In this document: positions 26,800 to 35,854 of the stretch, one piece after another
Layout of the letters: each line of letters starts with the position of its first letter
How positions within the stretch are numbered: the first letter of the stretch is position 1
Assembly (NCBI GenBank): GCA_937864925.1
Contig: CALMFH010000081.1
Location: 1 to 50,951, forward strand
Direction of reading: 5' to 3'
Length of the DNA: 50,951 nt
Source: an uncultured Alphaproteobacteria bacterium
Lineage (GTDB): Bacteria; Pseudomonadota; Alphaproteobacteria; Rhizobiales; Ancalomicrobiaceae
Made by a program: the position numbers and the translations under genes
The notes under the pieces: model-generated
Database searches by the model: none
The model's input: only the letters and a program-made list of their open reading frames with translations
Told to the model about the DNA's origin: nothing

Positions 26800-28574
26800 C
26801 GTGCTTCGGGCAATCGTTCGACGCCGATCGGCGAAGGGGTCGAGGTCCCCTTGGAATACCATGGATTGAGCGCCGGATCCTCGTAGGTGTCGGTGCCGTG
26901 TCGCCGCCGGAGATTGGCCTGTTCGCGCCGGAAGCGCTCGATGTTCTGTGGCGTCTCGTCACTGCCTCGAGAGGCGGACTCGTGATGCACCAGCGTCGCG
27001 AAGGGTGTCCAGACGACCCGCAGGCCGGCGGCGACGGCCCTCAGACAGAAATCGACGTCGTTGTAGGCGATGGCGAACGCCTCTTCGTCGAGGAGGCCGA
27101 TCCGGTCGATCGCGGCGCGCGAGACCAGTAGGCAGGCGCCGGTGACCACCGACATCGATTGGCGAACCCAGAGGCGCCCCATCGGGCCGGGGTGGTTCTC
27201 CTGCTGTCCGATGTACCAATGGCCGGCCAACCCGCCCAGCCCGGCTATCACGCCGGCGTGCTGGATGCGGCGATCCGGATAGAGGAGCTTCGCCCCGACG
27301 ATCGCCGTGTCCGGCCAGTCGAAGCAGGACACCATCTCTTTCAGCCAATCGGCAGCGAGAACCTCGATGTCGTTGTTGAGCAGAAGCAGGAGCTCGCCTC
27401 GGGCGAGGCCGATCCCACGATTGATGGCCCGCGAGAAATTGAACGGCTCGGGGCGAATTTCGGTTCTGAAGGGTACGCGCCCGCCCCGGTGGGTGTCGTA
27501 GAGATCGAGGACCCGCCGGTCGGTCGTGCCGTTGTCGACGATGATGATCTCGAAATCGGGATAGTCGGTCTCTTCGACCAGACCATGGAGAAGCCGCGAG
27601 ATCAGATCGTAGGCGTCGCGATTGGGGATGATCACCGAAACGAAAGGCCAATCGGTACGGCCGAGGTCGAAACGGACGCGATGCAGATCACCGTCGATCG
27701 CCCGATCCACCCGGACCGCCCGATCCTTCCGGGCGAAGGCTTCGGCGAGGGCCCGGCGGGCGTTGGTCGTCGCCTTCTCGAGATGGAGGGCGGAGAACGA
27801 TGCACCGTCGCGCCGCCACAGATAGGCGGGATAGGGCAGGTGGAGGCATTGCCGCCGCGAGAGCCCGGCGGTGTAGCGCAGAACGAGGTCGTAGTCCTGC
27901 GAGCCGTCGAAGCCGGGCCTGAGGGCGCCGATTTCCGACAGACGATCCCGGCGATAGAGCGAGAGGTGGTTGAGGTAGTTCACACCCGCGAGGAGGACCG
28001 GATCGAAGGCCGGTTTCAGGAAGAGATCCAGCGCCTGCAGACGCGCATCGGTCACGACCTCGTCGGTGTAGAGATAGAGGCAGTCCGGGTTGGCTTCGAG
28101 TGTCCGGACGATCCGATCGAGCGCATGGGGAGCGAGTGCGTCGTCATGATCGAGAAAGCCGACCCACGGAGCGGTCGCGACCGCGATGCCGGCATTCGTC
28201 GCGGTCACGATGCCGCCGTTGATCGGGTTCCGGAGAATGACCAGGTCGCCGTCCCCCGCATGGGCGTCGAGCCACCCCCGGGTTGCCGGAGACTTCGAAC
28301 CGTCGTCGCTCAGGATCAGTTCCCAGGTCCCGGGCCTCTGGCCGCGGACCGAAGCGACGAGTTCGTCGAGATAGCCGACCGGCGTGTCGTAGACCGGCAC
28401 AACGAGAGACACGACCGGCTGTGCCGAGGGTGTCGGATCGGCCGCCTGAGCGGCCAGCCACAGAGCGTGTCGGTAAGATGCGCGGGCCGCCTTCCAGGGG
28501 CGTCTACGGCGACGGACCAAGCGGACGATCGGGTCCACGAGGCGGAGTATCATCCGGCGTAGATCGAAGGGCAT
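26796..28574 (-). CDS. Two-domain GT2 glycosyltransferase
   Basis: 592 residues with two GT-A domains in one chain. Domain 1 starts with VVSLVVPVYDTPVGYL and has LSDDGS and the metal-binding FLDHDD; domain 2 starts with FVSVIIPNRDAYD and has IIVDNGTTD and LLNNDIEV, then a rhamnosyltransferase-like tail. Such tandem proteins usually build alternating linkages in surface polysaccharides or O-antigens at the cytoplasmic membrane face. AAGGGG five bases before the ATG supports the start. It leads the two-gene unit with the methyltransferase and is divergent from the kpsT exporter operon. Confidence 0.92.
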   Translation of the reverse strand: MPFDLRRMILRLVDPIVRLVRRRRRPWKAARASYRHALWLAAQAADPTPSAQPVVSLVVPVYDTPVGYLDELVASVRGQRPGTWELILSDDGSKSPATRGWLDAHAGDGDLVILRNPINGGIVTATNAGIAVATAPWVGFLDHDDALAPHALDRIVRTLEANPDCLYLYTDEVVTDARLQALDLFLKPAFDPVLLAGVNYLNHLSLYRRDRLSEIGALRPGFDGSQDYDLVLRYTAGLSRRQCLHLPYPAYLWRRDGASFSALHLEKATTNARRALAEAFARKDRAVRVDRAIDGDLHRVRFDLGRTDWPFVSVIIPNRDAYDLISRLLHGLVEETDYPDFEIIIVDNGTTDRRVLDLYDTHRGGRVPFRTEIRPEPFNFSRAINRGIGLARGELLLLLNNDIEVLAADWLKEMVSCFDWPDTAIVGAKLLYPDRRIQHAGVIAGLGGLAGHWYIGQQENHPGPMGRLWVRQSMSVVTGACLLVSRAAIDRIGLLDEEAFAIAYNDVDFCLRAVAAGLRVVWTPFATLVHHESASRGSDETPQNIERFRREQANLRRRHGTDTYEDPALNPWYSKGTSTPSPIGVERLPEAR

Positions 28575-28758
28575 CGATACCCCTTGCTGGCATCATCGAG
28601 CGGTCGGTTCGGTGGAGCACGCTTCACGATAGCCTGTGATCGGTTTGGTTTGCAAAATCAACCCTGGTTCGATAAAATGGATCACTTGAAGATAAAAACA
28701 TCGACCCGAGTTTCGACTGGAACAGTATTCGCCACCGGGTTCTATCGAGTTGAACTGA
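28575..28758. other. AT-rich divergent promoter region
   Basis: 184 bp between the GT2 gene and kpsT, clearly more AT-rich than its surroundings at 28640-28750. TTGCAA at 28650 and GATAAA at 28671 could be weak sigma70-like boxes for kpsT, but their 15-bp spacing is short, so this is a suggestion only. Confidence 0.3.
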
Positions 28759-29412
28759 ATGATTCAAATCGACAGAGTCTTCAAGTTCTATCGGACGGAA
28801 GGTCACACGAAGATCGTTCTCGATCACGTGTCGGCGACTTTTCAAAGCGGCCGTTCTTACGGATTGCTCGGGGTCAATGGGGCCGGTAAGTCAACGACAC
28901 TTCGGCTCTTGGCTGGAACCGAGCTCCCCAATTCGGGGCGTATTCGCAGGTCGGTCCGCGTCTCTTGGCCTCTGGGATTCGCCGGTGGCTTTCACCCGCT
29001 GATGTCGGGGCGCGAGAACGTCAAGTTCGTTGCGCGTGCCTATGGTGAGGATCCGCGCAGAGTACTCTACTTCGTCGAGGACTTTTCCGAACTCGGGGAC
29101 TATATCGATGCACCGGTGAAGACCTATTCGTCCGGTATGATGGCACGATTGGCCTTCGGACTCTCGATGGCGATCGAATTCGATTGCTATCTCATCGATG
29201 AGATCACCGCCGTCGGCGATCTTCGTTTCCAGGCCCGATGCAAGGCCGCCTTCGACGAACGTCGCAAGAACGCCGACCTCATCATGGTGTCTCATTCGAT
29301 GGACACAATTCGTGACTACTGTGACCATGGTATGGTTCTGGTGGACGGGCAGTTGTTGCAATTCCCGAACGTCGAACAGGCGATCGCGGCCTACAACCGA
29401 TTGAACCGGTGA
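28759..29412 (+). CDS. kpsT: Capsule ABC exporter ATPase, KpsT-like
   Basis: Energises export of a capsular polysaccharide or glycolipid across the inner membrane. 217 residues, the usual KpsT length: Walker A GVNGAGKST, the ABC signature YSSGM in VKTYSSGMMARLAFGLSMA, Walker B YLIDEITAVGD, and the switch His in MVSHSMD. The C-terminus lacks the carbohydrate-binding extension of Wzt-type ATPases, which points to the KpsT class with one substrate type. First gene of the unit kpsT-kpsE-unknown-kpsE-kpsM, with gaps of 7 to 18 bp. Confidence 0.95.
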   Translation: MIQIDRVFKFYRTEGHTKIVLDHVSATFQSGRSYGLLGVNGAGKSTTLRLLAGTELPNSGRIRRSVRVSWPLGFAGGFHPLMSGRENVKFVARAYGEDPRRVLYFVEDFSELGDYIDAPVKTYSSGMMARLAFGLSMAIEFDCYLIDEITAVGDLRFQARCKAAFDERRKNADLIMVSHSMDTIRDYCDHGMVLVDGQLLQFPNVEQAIAAYNRLNR

Positions 29413-29419
29413 GGGGTGA

Positions 29420-30694
29420 GTGACCGGAAACATGGACTTCGACGATCGCCCCAATCCCGGATCCTATTCGGCGCTCGAGAAGGCTCGCCAGGTGTCGGTG
29501 GCCCTCTCCGAAGCCGCGCGGAAAGCTCGTTTCTCGACCCGCAGTCGCAAGACCCTCGTCTCCGGAGGGTTCCAGGCGCGGCGTGGCGCCGGTCTGATGT
29601 CGCTCTTCATCTGGGCGACCTTCGCGCTGATCGTCGTGATACCGGTGGTCTCGGCGTCGATCTATTATGGCCTCCTCGCATCGGACCAATATGTGGCCGA
29701 GGCACGGTTCACCATCATGGGTGGGGAGGTCCCCAGTCCGGATGCCATCGACAAGATGACCGGAATTCCGGCGATCGCGATCATCCAGGACACCCAGATC
29801 GTGACCAATTACATCCACAGCCGAGCTGCGTTGGAGAAGCTCGAATCGAGGATCGGGGTTCGTGCGCGTTATTCCCGTGACGACATCGACTTCGTGGCGC
29901 GCTTCGATCCGAGTAAGCCGATCGAGAAGTTCGTCAAGTATTGGGACGGCATGAGTTCGACCTCGATCGGCATGCCGTCCGGCATCGTCGAACTCAAGGT
30001 GCGTGCGTTCTCGGCGTCGGATGCCGTCGACATCACCAGAGCGATCCTGAAGATCTCGGAAGACCTCATCAACGAGTTGAACGATCGCATGAACGGGGAT
30101 GCGGTCCATGCCGCCGAGCAGGAGCTCCGAAACGCCTCCAACCGGCTGGCGACAGCCCGATCGGCACTCGAAACGGCTCGAAACGAGGAGAGCATCCTCG
30201 ATGCGACCAAATCGGGGGACAGCCTTTCGATGCTCGTCACGCAACTCAAGGCGGCTCTCCTGCAGATGCAGCAGGATTATGAAACGAGCCGCCGAACGGT
30301 CAGTCCGTCGGCGCCACAGATGCGCGCCTTCCAGGCCCGCATCGATGCGACGCAGACCCAGATTCGCGAACTCGAAAGCCGGATGACGGCATCGTCGCAG
30401 GACACGGCGAGCGGGCGAACCCTGTCACAGTCCCTGACACGCTTCAGTAGACTGGAGCTCGAGCGTCAGATCGCGGAGCGGCTCTACGCCAGTGCCGCCG
30501 GGGCACTCGAGATCGCGCGGATGATCGCGGAAAGAAAGATGATGTATCTGAACACGTTCGTAGAACCGGTCGCACCTCAGGAGGCGCGCTATCCCAAGCG
30601 GCTGCTCTATTCGGCCGTGACCCTCGCCGGGTCTCTCGCGCTCTGGGGGGCCCTGGTCGGTCTGGTCGTCGCAACACGCAACAACATGGCATGA
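29420..30694 (+). CDS. kpsE: KpsE-like capsule export inner-membrane protein 1
   Basis: Polysaccharide co-polymerase/export protein that links the inner-membrane ABC transporter to the outer membrane. 424 residues: a short cytoplasmic N-terminus, a membrane helix around residues 59-84 (SLFIWATFALIVVIPVV), the conserved LLASDQYVAEARFTI just after it, a long periplasmic coiled-coil region (about 210-340) and a C-terminal helix near residue 400 after the conserved PVAPQEARYPKR. The frame starts at GTG 29420 with a GAGGGGTGA leader; ATG 29432 is an alternative. It pairs with a second KpsE-like gene at 31796. Confidence 0.9.
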   Translation: MTGNMDFDDRPNPGSYSALEKARQVSVALSEAARKARFSTRSRKTLVSGGFQARRGAGLMSLFIWATFALIVVIPVVSASIYYGLLASDQYVAEARFTIMGGEVPSPDAIDKMTGIPAIAIIQDTQIVTNYIHSRAALEKLESRIGVRARYSRDDIDFVARFDPSKPIEKFVKYWDGMSSTSIGMPSGIVELKVRAFSASDAVDITRAILKISEDLINELNDRMNGDAVHAAEQELRNASNRLATARSALETARNEESILDATKSGDSLSMLVTQLKAALLQMQQDYETSRRTVSPSAPQMRAFQARIDATQTQIRELESRMTASSQDTASGRTLSQSLTRFSRLELERQIAERLYASAAGALEIARMIAERKMMYLNTFVEPVAPQEARYPKRLLYSAVTLAGSLALWGALVGLVVATRNNMA

Positions 30695-30712
30695 CGAGGA
30701 TCGTGGCACGCG

Positions 30713-31786
30713 ATGCTCTTCAACCGAGAACAAGACATCGGGATTCGTATTGCGGGGTATGTCGTACCGGACGGGTACGAGACGATACCGCGGTTGCGCG
30801 TCTCGAGCGATGGTGACGTCCTGCTCGAATTCGAGGCGAACGAGATCCGCGAGGTGATGGTCACCGAGAAGCGACATGTCTCCGGGCGATGTGGTTTCTT
30901 CGTCGACACGTCGATGATCCCCGATCTCGCCGCCCGCAGCGACATCGAGATCCACGATGTCGAGACCGGGCTCCTGATCTACCGTCGGCCGCGAGAGACC
31001 GATCAGCAGCGAAAGATCTTTCGCCTCGAGACCGATCTCTTTCCGCATTGGCGGCTCGACGATGCTCTGAAGCCGTATTTTCAGTATCACGTCAAAGGGG
31101 CCGAGAATTATGGTCGCGAGACGGTCACGCAGCTGTTCCAGCTCTATGGCGTCCATTCTGTCTATCTGAGCGGGCGTGTCCTCTATCGGAATTACGCGCA
31201 TCTCATCGAAGAAGGCCACGAGGTCTTCACGATGCTGCAGGATCCCTATCACCAGTTGGCCGAGCGGCTGTTGGTGCTGGGAAAGCTCAAGGCGCTACGC
31301 AACCACCATATCGGGGCCCGTGATCTGTCCTATTTCGAGCCGACCATCGCCTTCGCCGAGAGCCTTTCGTATCGTGACGAGAAGGAGCTTCGTCGCAGCC
31401 TGCGTCAGATGCCGTCGGAAGTGGCGACGACGCTCGCCAACCCGCTGGTCCGGCAGTTGACGGCCACGACGCCGCACGAGATGCCGGCAGGAGGCGCGCT
31501 CGCGGCCGCTCTCGACCTGCTCTCCTGTTTCGCGGTGGTGGGGTTGCGAAGCGCCGGTCGGCACTATGTCGAGGGAGTCGCCGAGTTGCTGAACGTCGAT
31601 CCCGACCTTCTACCCGAGCCGCCGAGGTTCGACGCCGTCGACCGATTGGCCGGCATGCTGAGGGAGACGAAAGCAGTCGACGTCCTGTTGGAAAAGGATC
31701 AAGAGATCTATCACCACGTGAGCGAATCTTTCCGCAGGCTCGACGTGGAATCGCGAGAGGCCGTCCGGTCGGGATCGGCCGCCTGA
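30713..31786 (+). CDS. Uncharacterised capsule-locus protein, possibly sulfotransferase-like
   Basis: 357 residues, not firmly recognised. Residues about 1-105 look like a beta-rich domain. The rest has a layout like sulfotransferases: YFQYHVKGAENYGRET where the PAPS loop would be, FTMLQDPYHQLAERLL resembling the RDP segment, NPLVRQLT, then FAVVGLRSAGRHYVEGVAEL. The canonical P-loop Lys/Thr pattern is not convincing, so this is fold-level resemblance only. No signal peptide or membrane helix. It sits between two kpsE genes with gaps of 18 and 9 bp, so it belongs to the export operon and may modify or recognise the polymer. Confidence 0.75.
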   Translation: MLFNREQDIGIRIAGYVVPDGYETIPRLRVSSDGDVLLEFEANEIREVMVTEKRHVSGRCGFFVDTSMIPDLAARSDIEIHDVETGLLIYRRPRETDQQRKIFRLETDLFPHWRLDDALKPYFQYHVKGAENYGRETVTQLFQLYGVHSVYLSGRVLYRNYAHLIEEGHEVFTMLQDPYHQLAERLLVLGKLKALRNHHIGARDLSYFEPTIAFAESLSYRDEKELRRSLRQMPSEVATTLANPLVRQLTATTPHEMPAGGALAAALDLLSCFAVVGLRSAGRHYVEGVAELLNVDPDLLPEPPRFDAVDRLAGMLRETKAVDVLLEKDQEIYHHVSESFRRLDVESREAVRSGSAA

Positions 31787-31795
31787 CTTGCGCGA

Positions 31796-33109
31796 ATGAA
31801 AGCGATGGCGATGCGAGAACATCCGACGACGATCGAAGGTGTGCGGGGTGAGGAAGCGCGTACCATCGACGTCACGCAGAGCCCGCCGTCCGAACTCCCG
31901 GTCTTGGCGCGACCGCTGGCGGCATTGCGTCGGGTGCTTCGCCGCGACGAGACCGGTTCGGTTCAGGGGGAGGAGCGCCGGCGCCCGATCACGCTGCCGA
32001 GCCCGCCCAGCTATCGTCTGACCTTCATCCTGTGTGTCGTCCTGCCGTCGTTCATCTCTCTGATCTATTTCACCTTTCTCGCCTCTGATCAGTTCGCCGC
32101 CGAGGCCCGGTTCGCCATCCGATCTGCACCTTTCGCGACAACTGTCGATTCCAATACTTCGGGCGCCCTCTCGTCGATGGGCAGCGGGGGGATCCCGTCC
32201 ATCGCCGGTCAGGACGCTCACGTCGTCGCCAATTTCATACGGAGTCCGGCGATTTTCGCGGAGCTCGATCCGGCGGTCGATCCCAAGAAGATATTCACAC
32301 GCCCGGAAGCCGATTTCTGGGCACGTCTGCCCATGGACGCCAGTCTCGAGACGCTGACGGACTATTGGCGCGAGATGGTCCACACCAACGTCGACGGACC
32401 GTCCGGTATCGTGACCGTGACGGTTCGGGCTTTTCGGCCCGACGATGCGCGAGACCTGATGGAGTCCATCGTCAAGGCGAGCGAAAAGCTCGTGAACACC
32501 ATGTCGCAGCGTGCGCGCAACGACTCCATGAGCGCGGCAGAAGCGGAGGTTCGCCGCACCGAAGCCCTGGTTCGGGATGCGCTGGTGGAGTTGCAGGCCT
32601 ATCGCGAGAAGGTCGGTTTCATCGACCCGGTGAAGGCAGCCGCTTCGTCCTCGCAGTTGCTGCTGCAGACGATGGCGGAGAAGATCAAGCTCGAGAGCGA
32701 CTATTTCGTTTCGCTACGGGCGACAGGCAGCGATTCACCCACGGTCTTGCCGCTGAAGTCGCGTATCGAGGCCCTCGACCAGCAGATAGGGAAGCTGAAA
32801 ACTCAACTGACCGGTACCGGAGGCCCCGATCCCAGCATCGCATCGACGATCGCGCGCTTCGAAGAACTGGAATTGAAGCGCGTGTTTTCGGAAAAGCTGT
32901 ACGATTTCGCGACGCGAGCGATGGAACGTGCTCGGCAGAGAGCCGAGCGGCAGAATGTGTATCTGTCCGTCTTCGTGGCACCGATGTTGCCGGAAGAGGC
33001 GCGGTTCCCCCTGAGGTTGAGCATGAGCATCCTCATCCCGATCGGACTTCTCGTCCTCTGGGGTATCGGGGCCCTGACGGCTCTGACGATCGAAGATCAC
33101 ACCTACTGA
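31796..33109 (+). CDS. KpsE-like capsule export inner-membrane protein 2
   Basis: 437 residues, a divergent paralogue of the protein at 29420. The first membrane helix is near residues 76-98 (LTFILCVVLPSFISLIYF), again followed by FLASDQFAAEARFAI. A periplasmic coiled coil covers about 235-345, and the conserved FVAPMLPEEARFP precedes the C-terminal helix LIPIGLLVLWGIGAL. The N-terminus is about 20 residues longer and charged. Two co-polymerase genes in one capsule operon are unusual; they could form a hetero-oligomer or serve two substrates. Gap to kpsM is 12 bp. Confidence 0.88.
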   Translation: MKAMAMREHPTTIEGVRGEEARTIDVTQSPPSELPVLARPLAALRRVLRRDETGSVQGEERRRPITLPSPPSYRLTFILCVVLPSFISLIYFTFLASDQFAAEARFAIRSAPFATTVDSNTSGALSSMGSGGIPSIAGQDAHVVANFIRSPAIFAELDPAVDPKKIFTRPEADFWARLPMDASLETLTDYWREMVHTNVDGPSGIVTVTVRAFRPDDARDLMESIVKASEKLVNTMSQRARNDSMSAAEAEVRRTEALVRDALVELQAYREKVGFIDPVKAAASSSQLLLQTMAEKIKLESDYFVSLRATGSDSPTVLPLKSRIEALDQQIGKLKTQLTGTGGPDPSIASTIARFEELELKRVFSEKLYDFATRAMERARQRAERQNVYLSVFVAPMLPEEARFPLRLSMSILIPIGLLVLWGIGALTALTIEDHTY

Positions 33110-33121
33110 AGGGGAGCATCG

Positions 33122-33928
33122 ATGAATACGGCGTCGCCTTTCCTCGAGCCTCTCCGAGGGCGTGCCCTGCTCGAAGCGCAAGGACGAATTCTCGTGGCCC
33201 TGATGCTGCGGGACATCAGGACGCGCTTCTTCGGAAAAGCCTGGGGATTCGTCATCGCGATCGCCTGGCCGATTTCACACATCCTGATCCTGTTGGGTGT
33301 GTACGAACTTATCGGCCGGTCCGCCCCCTATGGAGAGAGTACGGCCCTCTGGTTCGCGACCGGTATCATCCCGTTCATGGCATTCTCCTATATGTCTCGC
33401 CTGATATCTCTCGGTGTATTGGTGAACAAGCCACTTCTTACTTATCCGGTTGTCTCGGTCATGGACATAATCTTGTCGCGTGCCATCGTGGAGGCCCTTT
33501 CCGCCTCGATGGTCGTGATCATCATGTGTTCGTTGTTCTGGGCCTTGGACATCGATTTCATGCCCACCTCGATCGTCGAGGCCGCAGAAGCACTGCTTGC
33601 TTCGATGTTGCTGGGTTTGGGCGTCGGAGTTGTTTCGGCGGTTGTGACGGGCATGATTCCGTATTGGGCGGTCGGGTACGGGCTTTTCATCATTTTCCTA
33701 TGGATCACATCGGGAGTGGTATTCGTTCCGTCCGCTCTACCCGAACAACTCAGGACGATTGTTTCATACCACCCCGTTCTCCATTGCATAGAGTGGATGA
33801 GGTCGGCTTATTATGATGGATATGGCATGGCCGTGTTGAGTAAGACGTACGTCATCTGGTGGGGGTTGGGATCACTGTTCGTCGGCTTGATCATGGAGCG
33901 ATTGCTTCGCGGAAAAGTACTACAGTAG
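33122..33928 (+). CDS. kpsM: Capsule ABC-2 exporter permease, KpsM-like
   Basis: Membrane subunit that forms the export channel with KpsT. 268 residues with six predicted helices and the conserved N-terminal amphipathic start (LLEAQGRILVALMLRDIRTRFFGKAWGF) that marks the ABC-2 capsule/O-antigen permeases. GGGGAG five bases before ATG supports the start. Last gene of the exporter operon. No outer-membrane KpsD/Wza-type gene is found in the window, so that part of the path must be encoded elsewhere. Confidence 0.94.
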   Translation: MNTASPFLEPLRGRALLEAQGRILVALMLRDIRTRFFGKAWGFVIAIAWPISHILILLGVYELIGRSAPYGESTALWFATGIIPFMAFSYMSRLISLGVLVNKPLLTYPVVSVMDIILSRAIVEALSASMVVIIMCSLFWALDIDFMPTSIVEAAEALLASMLLGLGVGVVSAVVTGMIPYWAVGYGLFIIFLWITSGVVFVPSALPEQLRTIVSYHPVLHCIEWMRSAYYDGYGMAVLSKTYVIWWGLGSLFVGLIMERLLRGKVLQ

Positions 33929-34167
33929 TGATGGGCGGACGGTTCTGTCGCCGAGGCGGCAGCGAATGGGCTGATCTCGGCGCCGAAACATGCGCCAGTA
34001 TCCGCTGTCGGTCGTTCCGGGTAGAGGTGGTCGATGTCCGGCCCCGGCGCGTACACCGTGCCGTGGCGACGGCGAGGTCTCTCCGAGACGCGATCGTGAA
34101 CCGCTTCACAACGGAGACGTTCGGTTCGAGACCGTGACGGCGGCGGTGTGGTCCGGGAGGTTGAACC

Positions 34168-35115
34168 ATGGGTCTGTCTCGAGGGCGTTTCCAACGGGTG
34201 CTGTTCGCTTTCGCGATCCTCGTCTCGGGCATCGTCACGGCGCAGGCCGAGAAGCGTGTCGCACTTCTCATCGGCAACGGGGCCTATGCTTCGGGCGCGC
34301 AATTGCTCAACCCGCGGAACGATGTCGAGGCTTTGCGCGGAGTTCTGAAGGCGGCCGGGTTCGACTCCATCGAGGCGCAGACGGATCTCGATCGCGGTTC
34401 GATGGTCAAGGCTCTGCGCAGCTTCGAAGAAAAGGTCCAGGGTTCCGACATCGCGGTGGTGTTCTATTCGGGCCACGGGATCGAATTCAACGGTCAGAAC
34501 TTCCTGATTCCGGTCGATGCCAAGCTCGTGTCCGACCGGGACATCGAAGACGAAACGCTCTCGCTCGACCGGGTTCTGCGCGCGATCGATGGCGCAGCGA
34601 AGCTCAAGCTGGTTCTGCTCGATGCCTGTCGCGACAATCCCTTCGCCAACACCATGAAGCGCTCGCTGACCCGCGGCGGCGCGTCGAGGGGATTGGCGCG
34701 CGTCGATGCGGCAGAGGCCAACATGCTGATCGCCTATGCCGCCGCGCCGGGGCAGTTGGCGCTCGATGGCGACGGTCGAAACAGTCCGTTCACGTCGGCG
34801 CTGGTGAAGCATCTGTTGACCCCGGGGCTGGATATTCGATTGGCGCTCGGCAAGATTCGCGACGAGGTGGCGACCACCACGGGCCGACGGCAGATCCCCT
34901 TCCAGACGGGGTCGCTCGGTGGCGACATGATCCAACTCGCGCCGGCCACCCCCCCCCGCCAACCGGCCGGCCGCCGGCGGTCAGGTCGGTGCTCTCGACC
35001 CCGTTGCGATCCAGAGCCCGCCGGCGAGCGTGGACGAGAAGCGGCCGACGACGTCCAACGCGACCGCCGCCGCCTATGCCACGGGCCGGATCGACAAGTG
35101 CGAGGTGGCGGGTAA
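34168..35115 (+). CDS. Periplasmic caspase-like (C14) domain, frameshifted at its C-terminus
   Basis: Signal peptide MGLSRGRFQRVLFAFAILVS through about residue 27 (cut after AQA), then a caspase-like fold with catalytic His103 in YSGHGIE and Cys154 in LLDACRDNPF. Both dyad residues are present. GGGAGG upstream supports ATG 34168. The real protein sequence ends near residue 262: after a run of nine C at 34949-34957 this frame becomes Arg-rich and runs to a stop at 35113, while the neighbouring frame carries natural-looking sequence into the solute-binding domain at 35030-35854. With eight C the two would be one protein of about 560 residues. Confidence 0.82.
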   Translation: MGLSRGRFQRVLFAFAILVSGIVTAQAEKRVALLIGNGAYASGAQLLNPRNDVEALRGVLKAAGFDSIEAQTDLDRGSMVKALRSFEEKVQGSDIAVVFYSGHGIEFNGQNFLIPVDAKLVSDRDIEDETLSLDRVLRAIDGAAKLKLVLLDACRDNPFANTMKRSLTRGGASRGLARVDAAEANMLIAYAAAPGQLALDGDGRNSPFTSALVKHLLTPGLDIRLALGKIRDEVATTTGRRQIPFQTGSLGGDMIQLAPATPPRQPAGRRRSGRCSRPRCDPEPAGERGREAADDVQRDRRRLCHGPDRQVRGGG

Positions 35116-35854
35116 ACGGGGCGAATTCGCCATCGCGCCGGTGGTTGCGGGCCAACTGACGCTCGTCTCGAATCTGCCGGCGCCGGGCTGGAACAACGGT
35201 GACACCCCCGAAGGGGTGAAGGACGGCTACGAGTATTGTCTGGCCGCGAACATCGCCTGGAGACTCGGGCTCGATCGGGTCAAGTTCGTCAATGTCGACT
35301 ACGATATGCTGGTGGGGGGCAAGGTCAAGGACTTCGACCTCGCGCTGTCGCAGATCTCGATCACGGAAAAGCGCAAGGAGGTGGCGAAGTTCTCGGCGCC
35401 CTACTTCGAGAACGGCATCGGTCTGCTCGTCAAGAAGGGACGAAAGCTCTCGGGTGGTGACATCGGAAGTCTGAGGATCGGTGTCCAGATGGGGACCGTC
35501 GCCGCCGACTTCGTCCCCGACCGACTGAAGCCGAAGGTCGCCGCCAAGGTGTATCCGGACGCCCCCGCGTTGTTCACGGCACTGATGGCCGACAAGGTCG
35601 ATGCCGTGATGACCGATACCACCGTGGTGTTGGAACAGGCCGCAGCATCCCGGGGCAAGCTGGAGGTCGTCGGCCAGTACAGCACCGGCGAGCAGTTCGG
35701 CGCGTTGTTTCCCAAGACGTCGGCCGATGCGGCGATCCTCGACAAGGTGATTGCGTCGCTCATCGCCGATGGCACGACCAACAGGCTCTCGTCCAAATAT
35801 CTCGCCGCTGCGTTCGGCGGCGATCCGAACGGAGTTCCCTATTTCAAGCCGTGA
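35030..35854 (+). CDS. Solute-binding (SBP_bac_3) domain, probably 3' half of the caspase gene
   Basis: About 240 residues of periplasmic amino-acid-type binding protein: EYCLAANIAWRLGLDRVKFV, the family signature ISITEKRKEVAKFSAPYFEN, IGVQMGTVAADFV and LMADKVDAVMTDTTVVLEQ. It has no signal peptide of its own, and ATG-like starts are poor; the GTG at 35030 is only the first in-frame start after the poly-C tract. The same frame is open and protein-like from 34949, so this is best read as the C-terminal domain of the gene starting at 34168. Linked domains would couple ligand binding to a protease-like domain in the periplasm. Confidence 0.78.
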   Translation: MDEKRPTTSNATAAAYATGRIDKCEVAGKRGEFAIAPVVAGQLTLVSNLPAPGWNNGDTPEGVKDGYEYCLAANIAWRLGLDRVKFVNVDYDMLVGGKVKDFDLALSQISITEKRKEVAKFSAPYFENGIGLLVKKGRKLSGGDIGSLRIGVQMGTVAADFVPDRLKPKVAAKVYPDAPALFTALMADKVDAVMTDTTVVLEQAAASRGKLEVVGQYSTGEQFGALFPKTSADAAILDKVIASLIADGTTNRLSSKYLAAAFGGDPNGVPYFKP

